Origin: Salinibius halmophilus
GTDB taxonomy: Bacteria > Pseudomonadota > Gammaproteobacteria > Pseudomonadales > Natronospirillaceae
Reading direction: 5' to 3'
DNA: 64,000 nucleotides
NCBI RefSeq assembly: GCF_003577475.1
Contig: NZ_QPEP01000011.1
Location: 1-64,000, forward strand
Position numbers and translations under genes: made by a program. Numbering within the stretch: the stretch's first letter is position 1; every line of letters begins with the position of its first letter. Shown piece by piece: positions 50,084-59,542 of this stretch. A model generated the notes under the pieces. That model worked only from the letters and a program-made list of their open reading frames with translations, was not told the origin of the DNA and did no database searches.

Positions 50084-51340
50084 CTAGTTAAACTTCGCTA
50101 GGCCTTGTTCTAAGGCGGCCATTTTTAGGCACAAGCAGAAGACGGACATGGCTTGTTCAACGTCGTCGACACTCGCCATGCTTGGCGCGATGCGGATGTT
50201 GCTGTCTTGTGGGTCTTTGCCATATGGGAAGGTTGCACCGGCAGGGGTGAATTTAACGCCTGCTTGGCCTGCTAATGCGACGGTACGGCTAGCGAGCCCA
50301 GGCGCGGTATCCACCGAAATAAAATAGCCACCGTTAGCGTTTGACCACTTGGCCACACCTTTACCAGAAAGCATGCGGTCGAGCACTTCTACCACTTTTT
50401 CAAACTTAGGTCGCAAGATGTCGGCGTGTGCTTGCATGTGGCGTGTTAGGGCTTCTGGGCTGTTTAACAAGCGGCTATGGCGAATTTGATTCACCTTGTC
50501 TGGGCCAATTGTGATAAACCCTAAGAAGCGTTTGATATCCGCCAAGTTGCGCTCGCTGGTTGCCAAAAATGCCAAGCCAGAACCGGCATGGGTGATTTTT
50601 GACGTTGAGGCAAACATGACAATATTGTCGAGTGTGCCATGCGCTTCTGCCTGTTGCCACAGTGAACTGAGCGCAGCTGGCTCGGCTAAATCATGCACCG
50701 AATAGGCGTTGTCCCAGAACACCTTAAACTCAGCACCGGCTTTTTGGCCAAGCTTAGCGATGCGCTCAACCACCTCATCGCTATACACAGCGCCAGTTGG
50801 GTTAGAGTATTTAGGTACGCACCAGATGCCTTTGATGCTGCGGTCTTCGCCAATTAACGCTTCTACAGCATCCATATCCGGGCCGTCGTCATTCATTGCC
50901 ACCGGAATCATTTTGATGCCGAATAATTCGCAGAGGGCAAAGTGGCGGTCGTAACCGGGTGCTGGGCAAATAAACTTGGCGTTTTGCCATGGCTCGCCAC
51001 CTAAGCCGAATTGGTAGGCAATTAACATGGCTTGCGACATCAGGGTAAGGCTAGAGTTACCACCTACTAAAATATTGTCGATTGGCGCGTCTAACAGCCA
51101 CTGCCCCAGCGCTTTGGCCTCTGGCAAACCATCGATGCCACCGTAATTGCGCGTGTCGACGCCATCTTGTGATGAATAATTACCGGCGATCATGCTATCC
51201 AGCGAATTTGATAGTGCTAGTTGCTCGCTGCATGGTTTGCCACGGGTTAGGTCGATATTCAAAGCGGGAAGGGCTTGGTACTGCTCGGTCAGAGCAATCA
51301 AGGTTTGTTGCATCATTTGCTGCGGGGTTACGTCCATCAT
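50084..51340 (-). CDS. aspartate aminotransferase (PF12897 type)
   Basis: A 418-aa PLP-dependent fold-type I enzyme. LNIDLTRGKPCSEQLALS starts the core, NYGGIDGLPEAKALG and VGGNSSLTLMSQ hold cofactor contacts, and KYSNPTGAVYSDE matches the NPTG motif. FASTSKITHAGSGLAFL contains the Schiff-base lysine. This belongs to the unusual aspartate aminotransferase subgroup once listed as a MocR-type domain without HTH. It makes oxaloacetate and glutamate from aspartate. Confidence 0.9.
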   Translation of the reverse strand: MMDVTPQQMMQQTLIALTEQYQALPALNIDLTRGKPCSEQLALSNSLDSMIAGNYSSQDGVDTRNYGGIDGLPEAKALGQWLLDAPIDNILVGGNSSLTLMSQAMLIAYQFGLGGEPWQNAKFICPAPGYDRHFALCELFGIKMIPVAMNDDGPDMDAVEALIGEDRSIKGIWCVPKYSNPTGAVYSDEVVERIAKLGQKAGAEFKVFWDNAYSVHDLAEPAALSSLWQQAEAHGTLDNIVMFASTSKITHAGSGLAFLATSERNLADIKRFLGFITIGPDKVNQIRHSRLLNSPEALTRHMQAHADILRPKFEKVVEVLDRMLSGKGVAKWSNANGGYFISVDTAPGLASRTVALAGQAGVKFTPAGATFPYGKDPQDSNIRIAPSMASVDDVEQAMSVFCLCLKMAALEQGLAKFN

Positions 51341-51609
51341 TCAACTCTTTGCTTTATCCGTAATCGTTGCAGCAAGCTTACCTTGAGTAGGGTAAAGGTC
51401 AAACGAGACGTGGTTGCAAATTAAATTAGCTCTCCGGTTTTTAATTGCTGGTTTTTGAGCAAGGGTCACTTTGCTTTGGCGGACTGGGTTTGGATGCTTT
51501 TGACATGTGCTTCTCCAGGCTGGTAACCGTTTAAGTTAGTTCATTGACACGCTATATGAGTTGGCTATGTTTTTGTATTGGCGGTGTTATGCTTTTAGTG
51601 CGATTTTGA
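51341..51609. other. gene-free stretch
   Basis: The stretch holds the presumed minus-strand promoter region of the aminotransferase and nothing else that I can recognise; the longest frames are below 25 codons. Confidence 0.5.
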
Positions 51610-51630
51610 AGAGCAGCACCTGGCTGCTCT
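51610..51630 (-). terminator. hairpin after the ABC exporter genes
   Basis: AGAGCAGC-ACCTG-GCTGCTCT has eight-base arms; on the minus strand it is followed by TCAAAATCG, a weak tract. It lies 12 bp after the permease stop. Confidence 0.65.
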
Positions 51631-51642
51631 GCAAGCATCATT

Positions 51643-52404
51643 TTATGGCTTTAACTTATAGCCAGTTTTAAAGATCCACGCCGTCATGCCAATAAATAGC
51701 GCAAGGAAACCAAGCGTCATACCAAGGCTAATCCAGATGTTAACGTCAGACGAGCCATAAAAACTCCAGCGAAAGCCACTAACCAAGTAGACCACTGGGT
51801 TGGCTAGGGTAACGCCCTGCCAAAATGAAGGCAGCATGCTAATCGAATAAAAGGTGCCGCCCAGAAACACCAATGGGGTGACGACCATTAATGGCACGAT
51901 TTGCAGCTTTTCAAAACCGTCGGCCCAAATGCCGATCACAAAGCCTAAAAAGCTAAAGGTAACGGCGGTCAGCACCAAGAATCCCAGCATCCAAAATGGG
52001 TGCTGAATCTGGAAGTCGACGAATAGGGTAGACGTGGCCAGAATGATCAGACCCAAAATAATCGACTTGGTCGCCGCTGCGCCTACATAGCCAATGACGA
52101 TTTCAACATAGGAAATCGGCGCTGATAGCACTTCATAAATGGTGCCAGAAAATTTCGGGAAATAGATGCCAAATGAGGCATTCGAGATACTTTGGGTAAG
52201 CAGGGTGAGCATAATCAAGCCCGGCACAATAAAGGCACCGTAGCTTACGCCTCCTACATCTTCCATGCGTGAACCAATGGCTGAGCCAAACACTACAAAG
52301 TATAAAGATGTTGAGATGACGGGCGTTAAAATGCTCTGCAGCTTGGTGCGCCACATGCGAAACATCTCAAATTGATAAATAGCAGCGATAGAATGAACAT
52401 TCAT
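51643..52404 (-). CDS. ABC-2 type permease, YadH-like
   Basis: A 253-aa membrane protein with about six spans. [23 protein letters not shown] and [34 protein letters not shown] match the YadH group of ABC-2 permeases. It pairs with the ATPase at 52401, with a 4-bp overlap (ATGA). The exported substrate is unknown. Confidence 0.9.
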   Translation of the reverse strand: MNVHSIAAIYQFEMFRMWRTKLQSILTPVISTSLYFVVFGSAIGSRMEDVGGVSYGAFIVPGLIMLTLLTQSISNASFGIYFPKFSGTIYEVLSAPISYVEIVIGYVGAAATKSIILGLIILATSTLFVDFQIQHPFWMLGFLVLTAVTFSFLGFVIGIWADGFEKLQIVPLMVVTPLVFLGGTFYSISMLPSFWQGVTLANPVVYLVSGFRWSFYGSSDVNIWISLGMTLGFLALFIGMTAWIFKTGYKLKP

Positions 52405-53336
52405 GCGGCATCGTCCTTTTGGTGAACCAGGTTGACGAAAATATCTTCAAGTGAGCTTTCTTGCGTTTGAATATCGGTAAACTCAATACCTTCTGCTTGC
52501 AAGTTGGCAATAATGTGCGAAATGCCATTGTGCTCTTGCTGGGCGTCGAACTCATAACTAACGGTTAAGCCGTCGTCGCTCAGTTGTAGCGGGTAGTCGG
52601 CAAGGCTGATAGGCAAGTCTTCGATGGCTTTGTATAAAGAGATCGTTAGCGTTTTACGGCCAAGGCGCTTCATCAAAGCATCTTTGTCATCAACTAGAAT
52701 AATCTCACCACCGTTAATCACCCCAATGCGGTCGGCCATTTCTTCGGCTTCTTCAATATAGTGGGTGGTAAGAATAATGGTAACGCCATTATCGCGCAGC
52801 TTACGCACTAGCGCCCACATGTCGCGGCGCAGTTCTACATCTACGCCAGCGGTCGGTTCGTCGAGAAAGAGAATTTGTGGCTCGTGTGAGAGCGCCTTGG
52901 CAATCATCACTCGCCGCTTCATGCCACCAGAGAGTTGGCGCAGCTGATTGTTGCGTTTATCCCACAGCGACAAGTCTTTTAAAATTTGCTCAATGAGCGC
53001 TTTATTTGGCTTTTTACCAAATAGTCCGCGGCTAAAACTAACGGTTGCCCACACGGTTTCGAAGGCATCTGTGGTGAGCTCTTGTGGTACTAAGCCAATT
53101 AACCCGCGGGCGGCTTTGTATTGGCTAATAATGTCGAAATCCCCCGCTTTGACCGTGCCTTTGGTTGGGTTAACGAGCCCACAAATCGTTGAGATGAGTG
53201 TTGTTTTGCCCGCTCCGTTGGGGCCAAGTAGTGCAAAAATTTCGCCTTGTTTGATGGTCAGGTCGATATTTTTCAGGGCGCTAAAGCCATTTTCGTAGGT
53301 TTTCTCAAGGCCTTGTACCGAAATAATGTCGGTCAT
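52401..53336 (-). CDS. ABC transporter ATP-binding protein, YadG-like
   Basis: A 311-aa ATPase. Walker A is [19 protein letters not shown] (about residues 36-54), the signature is [15 protein letters not shown] (about 139), Walker B is [12 protein letters not shown], and the switch is [21 protein letters not shown]-terminal extension ([16 protein letters not shown]) is typical of drug or lipid exporters of the CcmA/YadG type. It is the first gene of the two-gene exporter operon. Confidence 0.93.
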   Translation of the reverse strand: MTDIISVQGLEKTYENGFSALKNIDLTIKQGEIFALLGPNGAGKTTLISTICGLVNPTKGTVKAGDFDIISQYKAARGLIGLVPQELTTDAFETVWATVSFSRGLFGKKPNKALIEQILKDLSLWDKRNNQLRQLSGGMKRRVMIAKALSHEPQILFLDEPTAGVDVELRRDMWALVRKLRDNGVTIILTTHYIEEAEEMADRIGVINGGEIILVDDKDALMKRLGRKTLTISLYKAIEDLPISLADYPLQLSDDGLTVSYEFDAQQEHNGISHIIANLQAEGIEFTDIQTQESSLEDIFVNLVHQKDDAA

Positions 53337-53477
53337 GGCGTGCTCCTAGTGATGTGATGGGTTTTGACGGTCGTGCTTGGTCATTTTTAGTATCTAGCAG
53401 TTATATGTCCGAATGTACGTTTTGCAAATTTATTGTGGTTTTTTCTACGCCAATGTAGCTCTCCACCAGCGTAGCCA

Positions 53478-53590
53478 CGCCCGCAGTGTTTTAGCGGGCG
53501 TCTAGTTTTGTGGCTGGATGCCCGATTAACCCACCTCGGGCATGACGGTGGGTGAATTCGGGCATGACGGTGCGTGAATTCGGGCATGAC
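53478..53590. repeat. hairpins and 22-bp tandem repeat
   Basis: A hairpin CGCCCGC...GCGGGCG (53478-53500) is followed by TGCCCGA...TCGGGCA (53519-53542) and by CGGGCATGAC at 53537, 53559 and 53581, that is, a 22-bp unit (CGGGCATGACGGTGGGTGAA plus TT) in two and a half copies, one base differing between the full units. It directly follows the stop of the DUF2087 gene. Three copies are too few and too close for a CRISPR array. Confidence 0.65.
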
Positions 53591-53595
53591 ATTGA

Positions 53596-54093
53596 CTAGG
53601 AGGACAGTGCCTTGGCTAACTCGTGATACGCACTCGGCAGTGGTGCTTCTATCAACCAATACTGTCTACCGTCATTGGTTCGGCCAAGCAGACCTGCGCT
53701 TACCAGTTCTCGGCGCACTAGAACGTAGTCAGAAAACTGTATGGCAGCTTTGATGTGCTCGTTGACCTGTTTTTCGTCAATGTCAGTGAATTTTGGCAGC
53801 TGCAGATAAATCATCCACATCATCGCCAGTTGATCACTGCGTTTTGTCGGCCATCTATTCGGTTTGCCATTGCCATGGTATTGGCGCAGCTGGCGGCTGG
53901 TGGCCTTGCTAACAGGTTCTGCAATATTTGGTTGTTGCGCTTTGGCGTGTTGGAAGTTCTGTTTTCCAGCGGCTTTGGCGAGCAAGTTTAATATTTGTAC
54001 ATGCGAAGGTTTTTCATCCGGCCAGTGGTTGGCGAGATACTTTGCCGCTTGTGATAAATCTTCAATAAGAAGGGAAGTGTTCTGTTTGCTCAT
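53596..54093 (-). CDS. DUF2087 domain protein
   Basis: A 165-aa protein. The C-terminal half (KRSDQLAMMWMIYLQLPKF; INDEKQVNEHIK-like; YVLVRRELVSAGLLGRTNDG) is a DUF2087 winged-helix-like domain. The N-terminal 70 residues (LIEDLSQAAKYLANHW; HVQILNLLAKAAGKQNFQ) form an additional helical region found in glyoxalase-related and plasmid proteins. The start at 54093 is chosen because GGAG lies seven bases upstream; longer frames contain an unlikely Cys-rich extension. Confidence 0.75.
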   Translation of the reverse strand: MSKQNTSLLIEDLSQAAKYLANHWPDEKPSHVQILNLLAKAAGKQNFQHAKAQQPNIAEPVSKATSRQLRQYHGNGKPNRWPTKRSDQLAMMWMIYLQLPKFTDIDEKQVNEHIKAAIQFSDYVLVRRELVSAGLLGRTNDGRQYWLIEAPLPSAYHELAKALSS

Positions 54094-54423
54094 GGCTATC
54101 TCCATAACGCACGCACAGCATGGCTGTGTGCAATGATCGCCCTTGTTGCTCGTGCATTCTGGCTTGGCCAAAACAAATACAAATTGAATAAGCAGGTTTA
54201 GCGAATTGGCGATGCCTAGGTGAACTGCAGACCTTGCACAAAAAAGTAACAGAACCTTTCTAAAAAGCAAGTCTAGGCTTCAAGGGTTGCCAAGCGAAAA
54301 CACTTTAGTTTATTTTCAGGGCTAAGGGTTTTTAATCCGATTGGTAATTTATAAACGTACCAGTGACGGTGCGGCCAGCACATCTGTGCTGACGACAACA
54401 ACAATCTCGAGAAGGAGATACCA
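54094..54423. promoter_or_regulatory. divergent control region of DUF2087 and TRAP genes
   Basis: The gap contains CACAGC-ATG-GCTGTG (54114-54128), close to the DUF2087 start, and AGCACA-TC-TGTGCT (54377-54390), 34 bp before the TRAP binding-protein ATG. The latter, within the leader, may be an operator or mRNA hairpin. AGAAGGAGATACC is a strong ribosome-binding site for the TRAP gene. No additional gene was found. Confidence 0.45.
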
Positions 54424-55380
54424 ATGAAGAAGCTACTTGCAAGCCTAGCTATGGCAAGTGTCGTGGGCGTTACGGCACCATCAGCGATGGCAAATGAACA
54501 AACCTTCCTAACCGTTGGCACGGGTGGTCAAACTGGTGTGTATTACCAAGTTGGTCAGAGTGTTTGCCGCTTTGTTAACCGCGATCATCAAGACCTGCGT
54601 TGCAACGCACCATCAACGGGTGGCTCTATTGCCAACGTTAATGGCATGATCGGCGGAGAGTACGATATGGGCGTTGTACAATCAGATGTACAGTACAAAG
54701 CTTTGACGGGTGCAGCACCATTTGAATCCGCCAATACCGAATTAAAAGCATTGTTCTCATTGTACCCAGAGCCATTTACCATTCTTGCGCGTGCCGATGC
54801 CGATATTCGCAATTTTGATGATATGTATGGCAAGCGTGTGAACATTGGCAACCCTGGTTCAGGTCAACGCGATACCATGGAGACTGTTCTAAATGCCAAA
54901 GGCAAATCAGTCGATGATTTTGGCGTCACACTTGAGCTGCAAGCGCAAGAAATGGCGGCGGCACTGTCGGACAACAAGGTTGACGCAATTGCTTATACTG
55001 TTGGCCATCCAAATGGCAGCATTCAAGAAGCGACCACAACAACCGATGCCCGTTTGGTAAATGTTGATGGCCCAGCAATAGAAAAACTAATTGCCGACAA
55101 CAGCTTTTATGCTGAGGTTATAATTCCGGGCGGGATGTACCGCGGTAATGATGAAGACACTGTTACTTTTGGGTCATTGGCAACGTTCGTTGCGGGTCCA
55201 GAAATGTCTGAAGATGTCGCCTATAAAGTCGTGAGCTCGGTGTTCGAGAACTTCGACCGCTTTAAGCGCCTGCACCCGGCGTTTGCTAACCTAAACCCAG
55301 AGGCAATGATCCAAGACGGTTTGTCTATGGAGCTACACCCAGGTGCGGTGAAGTACTATCGAGAGCAAGGTTGGATGTAA
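54424..55380 (+). CDS. TAXI family TRAP transporter solute-binding protein
   Basis: A 318-aa periplasmic protein. The signal peptide is cleaved after about residue 23 (SVVGVTAPSAMA-NEQ). The mature N-terminus FLTVGTGGQTGVYYQVGQSV is the TAXI signature, followed by NAPSTGGSIANVNGMIGGE and KRVNIGNPGSGQRDTME. It binds a dicarboxylate-like or amino acid-like ligand and delivers it to the fused permease downstream. A hairpin lies between the two genes. Confidence 0.94.
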   Translation: MKKLLASLAMASVVGVTAPSAMANEQTFLTVGTGGQTGVYYQVGQSVCRFVNRDHQDLRCNAPSTGGSIANVNGMIGGEYDMGVVQSDVQYKALTGAAPFESANTELKALFSLYPEPFTILARADADIRNFDDMYGKRVNIGNPGSGQRDTMETVLNAKGKSVDDFGVTLELQAQEMAAALSDNKVDAIAYTVGHPNGSIQEATTTTDARLVNVDGPAIEKLIADNSFYAEVIIPGGMYRGNDEDTVTFGSLATFVAGPEMSEDVAYKVVSSVFENFDRFKRLHPAFANLNPEAMIQDGLSMELHPGAVKYYREQGWM

Positions 55381-55400
55381 TCCAAGCTTAGGTCTTTTAA

Positions 55401-55427
55401 AAAGCGCTAACACCCTGTTAGCGCTTT
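55401..55427 (+). terminator. intercistronic hairpin in the TRAP operon
   Basis: AAAGCGCTAAC-ACCCT-GTTAGCGCTTT has perfect 11-base arms, followed by GATCTCTC rather than a T tract. Located between the binding protein and permease genes, it probably stabilises the upstream message or reduces permease expression. Confidence 0.75.
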
Positions 55428-55487
55428 GATCTCTCACGCTACGTGTTAACGCTGCGCCCTAACTAATCATTCCTCGAGGAATTACCA

Positions 55488-58046
55488 ATGGCTAATCACG
55501 CACAATCGCGCTCGGCTGATATTGATGCGCTCATTGCCAAGGATACTGGTGGTCGTATTCCGCTGGGCCCGTCGGGCAAATTAATTTTAGTCACCGCCGC
55601 CGTGTGGTCGCTTTTTCAATTATGGATTGTTTCACCGCTGCCCTTTATGCTGAAGTTTGGGGTATTTAACGAGGCCGAAGCGCGCTCAATTCACCTAACC
55701 TTTGCAATGTTTTTAGCCTTTTTGGCCTATCCACTACGTGCCAAAAGCCCGCAAAACAGTATTCCAATTTATGATTGGATTCTTGCCCTAATAGCGGCAG
55801 GCTGTGCGAGTTATTTGTTCGTTTTTTATGAAGACCTTGCCCTTCGACCAAACCTTCCGACTACTGCCGACATCGTAGTGGGTGTACTGGGTATCTTGTT
55901 GCTCTTGGAAGCGGCACGCCGAACACTAGGGCCACCACTGGTTATTATTGCCTCACTATTTTTGCTCTACAGCTTGGCTGGTCCTTACATGCCAGACATG
56001 ATCTCGCACGGTGGCGTGAGTTTATCTGGCTTAATTAACCACCAATGGCTAACGTCGTCGGGTGTATTTGGTGTTGCCCTCGGTGTTTCCACTAGTTTTG
56101 TATTCCTGTTTGTATTATTTGGCGCTTTACTCGACAAAGCCGGTGCCGGTAACTGGTTTATTCGTGTGGCTTTTGCCTCACTTGGCCATATGCGCGGTGG
56201 TCCGGCGAAAGCGGCTGTGGTGTCGTCTGGCCTAACTGGCCTTATTTCAGGGTCTTCTATCGCTAACGTAGTCACCACGGGCACCTTTACCATTCCATTA
56301 ATGAAGCGCGTAGGGTTTACCCCAGAAAAAGCAGGCGCGGTAGAAGTGTCGAGCTCGGTCAATGGCCAGCTAATGCCACCAGTGATGGGGGCCGCCGCGT
56401 TCTTGATGGTTGAGTACGTCGGTATTTCTTATGTTGAAGTGATCAAGCATGCCTTCTTACCGGCCCTAATTTCATATATTGCGCTGATCTACTTAGTGCA
56501 CCTAGAAGCACTTAAAGCTGGCATGCAAGGGTTGCAGCGAGTTGAGCCACCAAAGCCAATTGTGCAAAAACTTATTTCCTTCCTTACTGGTTTACTGCTG
56601 GTCATGGCGATCGGTGCGGTGACCTATTATGGCCTGGGTTGGTTAAAACCCTTGTTGGGCGGCTGGGCACTGTTAGTTATCTCGCTATTGTTAGTAGCGG
56701 TTTATGTTGGGCTTGTGCGTGTGGCTAGTACGCAACCAAGCTTAGACCCAGAAGACGCAATGGATGAGTTGCCGCGCATTCGCCCAACCGTATTGGCAGG
56801 GTTGCAATACCTGTTGCCTGTTGTGGTATTAGTTTGGTGTTTGATGATTGAGCGCTTCAGCCCAGGATTGTCGGCGTTTTGGGCCAGTGTGTTGATGATC
56901 TTTATCGTCGCAACACAACCTTGGCTTATTAGCAAGCTTGCCAATGAAAGCACCGAAGGCATGGTTAAACGCGGCCTTGCTGATTTAACCGCTGGTCTAA
57001 TTAGTGGCGCACGGAACATGGTCGGTATTGGCATTGCCACCGCGACTGCTGGCATCATTGTTGGGGCAGTATCGCAAACGGGCATTGGTTTGGTGTTAGC
57101 CGATGTGGTGGAAGTGTTGTCGATGGGCAACTTGCTGCTAATGCTGCTACTTACGGCGTTGCTGAGCCTGATTCTTGGTATGGGGCTGCCAACCACTGCC
57201 AACTATATTGTGGTGTCGGCCTTAATGGTGCCGGTTGTGCTCACGCTAGGTGAGCAGGCAGGCCTCATTGTGCCTTTGGTAGCGGTGCACTTGTTTGTAT
57301 TCTACTTCGGCATTATGGCCGATGTGACCCCACCGGTTGGCTTAGCTAGCTTTGCCGCGGCGGCGGTGTCGAAAGGCAAACCAATAAAAACGGGTGTAAC
57401 AGCGTTTTTCTACTCTTTGCGCACCGCCTTGCTACCGTTTTTATTTATTTTTAATACTGACTTACTGCTGATTGACGTGCCTTGGTGGAAAGGGGTGATT
57501 GTCTTTGTCACTGCCACCATTGCGATGTTGTTGTTCTCGGCGGCCACCATGAACTATTGGTTTACCAAGTCACGCTGGTATGAGTCGGTGTTGTTGTTAT
57601 TAATCGCCTTCACGTTATTCCGCCCCGGTTTCTGGATGGATCGTATCTATCCACCGACCGAGCAGCTTCCGTCATCTCAGCTTGAGCAGGTTATCGAGCA
57701 AAAGGCGCCCGGCGATACCTTGCGTTTGTGGTTCGATGGTGAAGATATTTATGGCGACCCAGTCAACTATGTGGCGCAGTTTAAAGTACCAGAGGCTGCG
57801 GGCGCGCAAGCAAAGTTAGATGAACTTGGGTTAACCTTCTACGAAGTAGATGGTGAGTTGCTGGTTGATATCGTAGGCTTCTCCTCTCCAGCCGAACGCG
57901 CTGGCGTGCAGTTTGACCAACGCCTGGTGTCGGTAGAGAAGCAGTTGCAAACGCCGCCAAAAGAGCTTGCCTGGATCCCAGCGTTAATCTTGCTGTTCGG
58001 TGTGTACTGGCTGCAACGCCAACGTAAACTTGGCATGGTAAGTTAA
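55488..58046 (+). CDS. TRAP transporter fused permease with DUF3394 domain
   Basis: The 852-aa membrane protein joins the small (DctQ-like) and large (DctM-like) TRAP subunits. GLTGLISGSSIANVVTTGTF and GMGLPTTANYIVVSALMVPV are DctM signatures. The C-terminal portion (about residues 690-850), with a soluble stretch of about 130 residues including DGEDIYGDPVNYVAQFKVPE, is the DUF3394 extension seen in a subgroup of TAXI systems. It imports solute using a sodium or proton gradient with the binding protein encoded upstream. Confidence 0.94.
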   Translation: MANHAQSRSADIDALIAKDTGGRIPLGPSGKLILVTAAVWSLFQLWIVSPLPFMLKFGVFNEAEARSIHLTFAMFLAFLAYPLRAKSPQNSIPIYDWILALIAAGCASYLFVFYEDLALRPNLPTTADIVVGVLGILLLLEAARRTLGPPLVIIASLFLLYSLAGPYMPDMISHGGVSLSGLINHQWLTSSGVFGVALGVSTSFVFLFVLFGALLDKAGAGNWFIRVAFASLGHMRGGPAKAAVVSSGLTGLISGSSIANVVTTGTFTIPLMKRVGFTPEKAGAVEVSSSVNGQLMPPVMGAAAFLMVEYVGISYVEVIKHAFLPALISYIALIYLVHLEALKAGMQGLQRVEPPKPIVQKLISFLTGLLLVMAIGAVTYYGLGWLKPLLGGWALLVISLLLVAVYVGLVRVASTQPSLDPEDAMDELPRIRPTVLAGLQYLLPVVVLVWCLMIERFSPGLSAFWASVLMIFIVATQPWLISKLANESTEGMVKRGLADLTAGLISGARNMVGIGIATATAGIIVGAVSQTGIGLVLADVVEVLSMGNLLLMLLLTALLSLILGMGLPTTANYIVVSALMVPVVLTLGEQAGLIVPLVAVHLFVFYFGIMADVTPPVGLASFAAAAVSKGKPIKTGVTAFFYSLRTALLPFLFIFNTDLLLIDVPWWKGVIVFVTATIAMLLFSAATMNYWFTKSRWYESVLLLLIAFTLFRPGFWMDRIYPPTEQLPSSQLEQVIEQKAPGDTLRLWFDGEDIYGDPVNYVAQFKVPEAAGAQAKLDELGLTFYEVDGELLVDIVGFSSPAERAGVQFDQRLVSVEKQLQTPPKELAWIPALILLFGVYWLQRQRKLGMVS

Positions 58047-58080
58047 TGGTATTGATAGATGGAAATCGTTAAGGGTAAGC

Positions 58081-58560
58081 ATGGAACACTGGCCAGAACC
58101 TAGGTCGAAACAACGCAAAGGGAACTACCCTTACAAGTTTAAAATCGACAAGGATTATCAATACCACAACACAGGCTGGCAGCTTAGCCAGCCCTTCGAC
58201 TCTAAATGGTTGCATATTAGCTGTGAGGGGGTTGTGACAGTGAAAGCCAACGACACTGGTTATGCTTGGGACGGCTGCTCACCTAAATTTAGCGTGTTGA
58301 ACCTATGGGTGCTCGGCACGCCAGACGGGCATGTGAACTATCGCACCATGAAGCCCTACACCTATTATGCTTCGATGGTTCATGATGCTTTGTACCAGTA
58401 CCTTGATAGCATTCCAGTAAGCAAATATCAGGTCGATCGGCTGTTCTTGCAAATGCTGGGTGATTTTCAGTTACGCTATCCTTACTACTGGGCTGTGCGT
58501 CTATTTGGTGGTGTGCGGGTGAAACAGTTAGGCTTGCCAGAAACCCCGGCCATGAGTTAA
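58081..58560 (+). CDS. DUF1353-like protein
   Basis: A 159-aa soluble protein. GYAWDGCSPKFSVLNLWVLG followed by YASMVHDALYQYLD and YQVDRLFLQMLGDF resembles DUF1353, a phage and bacterial family with a conserved DGxS/HDxLY pattern proposed to be enzymatic. It lies 34 bp after the TRAP permease and 67 bp before a metalloprotease, all in the same direction. Function unknown. Confidence 0.72.
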   Translation: MEHWPEPRSKQRKGNYPYKFKIDKDYQYHNTGWQLSQPFDSKWLHISCEGVVTVKANDTGYAWDGCSPKFSVLNLWVLGTPDGHVNYRTMKPYTYYASMVHDALYQYLDSIPVSKYQVDRLFLQMLGDFQLRYPYYWAVRLFGGVRVKQLGLPETPAMS

Positions 58561-58627
58561 GCACCATTACTTGCAGGTTTTAGCCCATTACCGTAATGTT
58601 GCCAGCCTCATTTTTTGGGTAGGCAAT

Positions 58628-59542
58628 ATGCATTTTAGCGAGTCTTGGTTGGCACCATATTTTACGCAACACTTTGGCTTTAAACGCCCTAACTGGACAG
58701 CCATGAGTGACCCAGTTGAGCAAGGCTTGAGCGAAGCACAAAAGCATGACGCTTGGCATCAAATCGCTAAAACCTGGCTTAGCTGGCTAGCCGATGGCTG
58801 TAAAACAGCCTATCAACAAAGCGAAAGTAAAGAGTTCCTAGTGTTTGCGCCGGCAAACTATGCTGACCGCGATGCGCTGCATGCGTTTCTTGAATCGAGC
58901 TATCAAACTATTTTGCACCACCTACCAGGCATTACCTCGCCTGAGGGCTATGGCAAGCATCTAGTGATTCTGTTGCACGACAATGATCATTTTCAGCGCT
59001 ACCTTGGTTATTTCTACCAGCAAAGCAGCCTGCCAATGACCTGTGATGATGGCGTGTTTGTCAACGATGGCTACGGTCAGCTTGTGCTGCGTGCTCACCC
59101 TCTGGCCGACTTAGCCTCTACCATTGCTCATGAGCTGACTCATGCGTGTCTTACACACCTTGCCTTGCCAGTGTGGTTAGACGAAGGTTTGGCCGATTAC
59201 ATGGAAGATCACCTGTGTGGGTCGGCACCCTTTTACTTAAACGATGACGCCATTGGCCAGCACCAAGCATTCTGGACACCCACCAAAGCACAACAGTTCT
59301 GGCAGGGTCGCAGCTTTTTTGCTGACGACGACGAACATTGCGGATTAAGTTACCACCTTGCGCGCGCACTGGTGCAAACCTTGCTCGCTGATTACCCGCC
59401 GTTTAAGCAGTTTGTCAATCTAGCAAACTGGTCAGATGCTGGAGCTGGCGCCTTTATAAAGGTGTATGAGCAGCCTATCGAGGCACTGCTCGCGCCTGTA
59501 TTTGACTGCCCTGCACCCGACAAGGCTCAGTGGCTCAAATAA
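58628..59542 (+). CDS. gluzincin-type metallopeptidase
   Basis: The 304-aa protein contains TIAHELTHACLTHLALPVWLDEGLADYME, an HExxH zinc motif with the third ligand glutamate in the EGLADY helix, as in gluzincins of the peptidase MA type. There is no signal peptide, so it is probably cytoplasmic. The start at 58628 is preferred (MHFSESWLAPYF); an upstream start would add residues from a repeat-free leader. The 3' end overlaps the convergent MFS gene by 16 bp. Confidence 0.75.
   Translation: MHFSESWLAPYFTQHFGFKRPNWTAMSDPVEQGLSEAQKHDAWHQIAKTWLSWLADGCKTAYQQSESKEFLVFAPANYADRDALHAFLESSYQTILHHLPGITSPEGYGKHLVILLHDNDHFQRYLGYFYQQSSLPMTCDDGVFVNDGYGQLVLRAHPLADLASTIAHELTHACLTHLALPVWLDEGLADYMEDHLCGSAPFYLNDDAIGQHQAFWTPTKAQQFWQGRSFFADDDEHCGLSYHLARALVQTLLADYPPFKQFVNLANWSDAGAGAFIKVYEQPIEALLAPVFDCPAPDKAQWLK

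Noticed and set aside
53537-53590. Regular direct repeats considered as a CRISPR array
   Set aside because: Units of 22 bp are contiguous without spacers and only two and a half copies exist; no cas genes.
53387-53659. Minus-strand frame of 90 codons downstream of the ABC operon
   Set aside because: Covers the tandem repeat and hairpins; composition follows the repeats.
56702-57202. Minus-strand frame of 166 codons inside the TRAP permease
   Set aside because: Antisense to conserved DctM sequence, an effect of codon composition.
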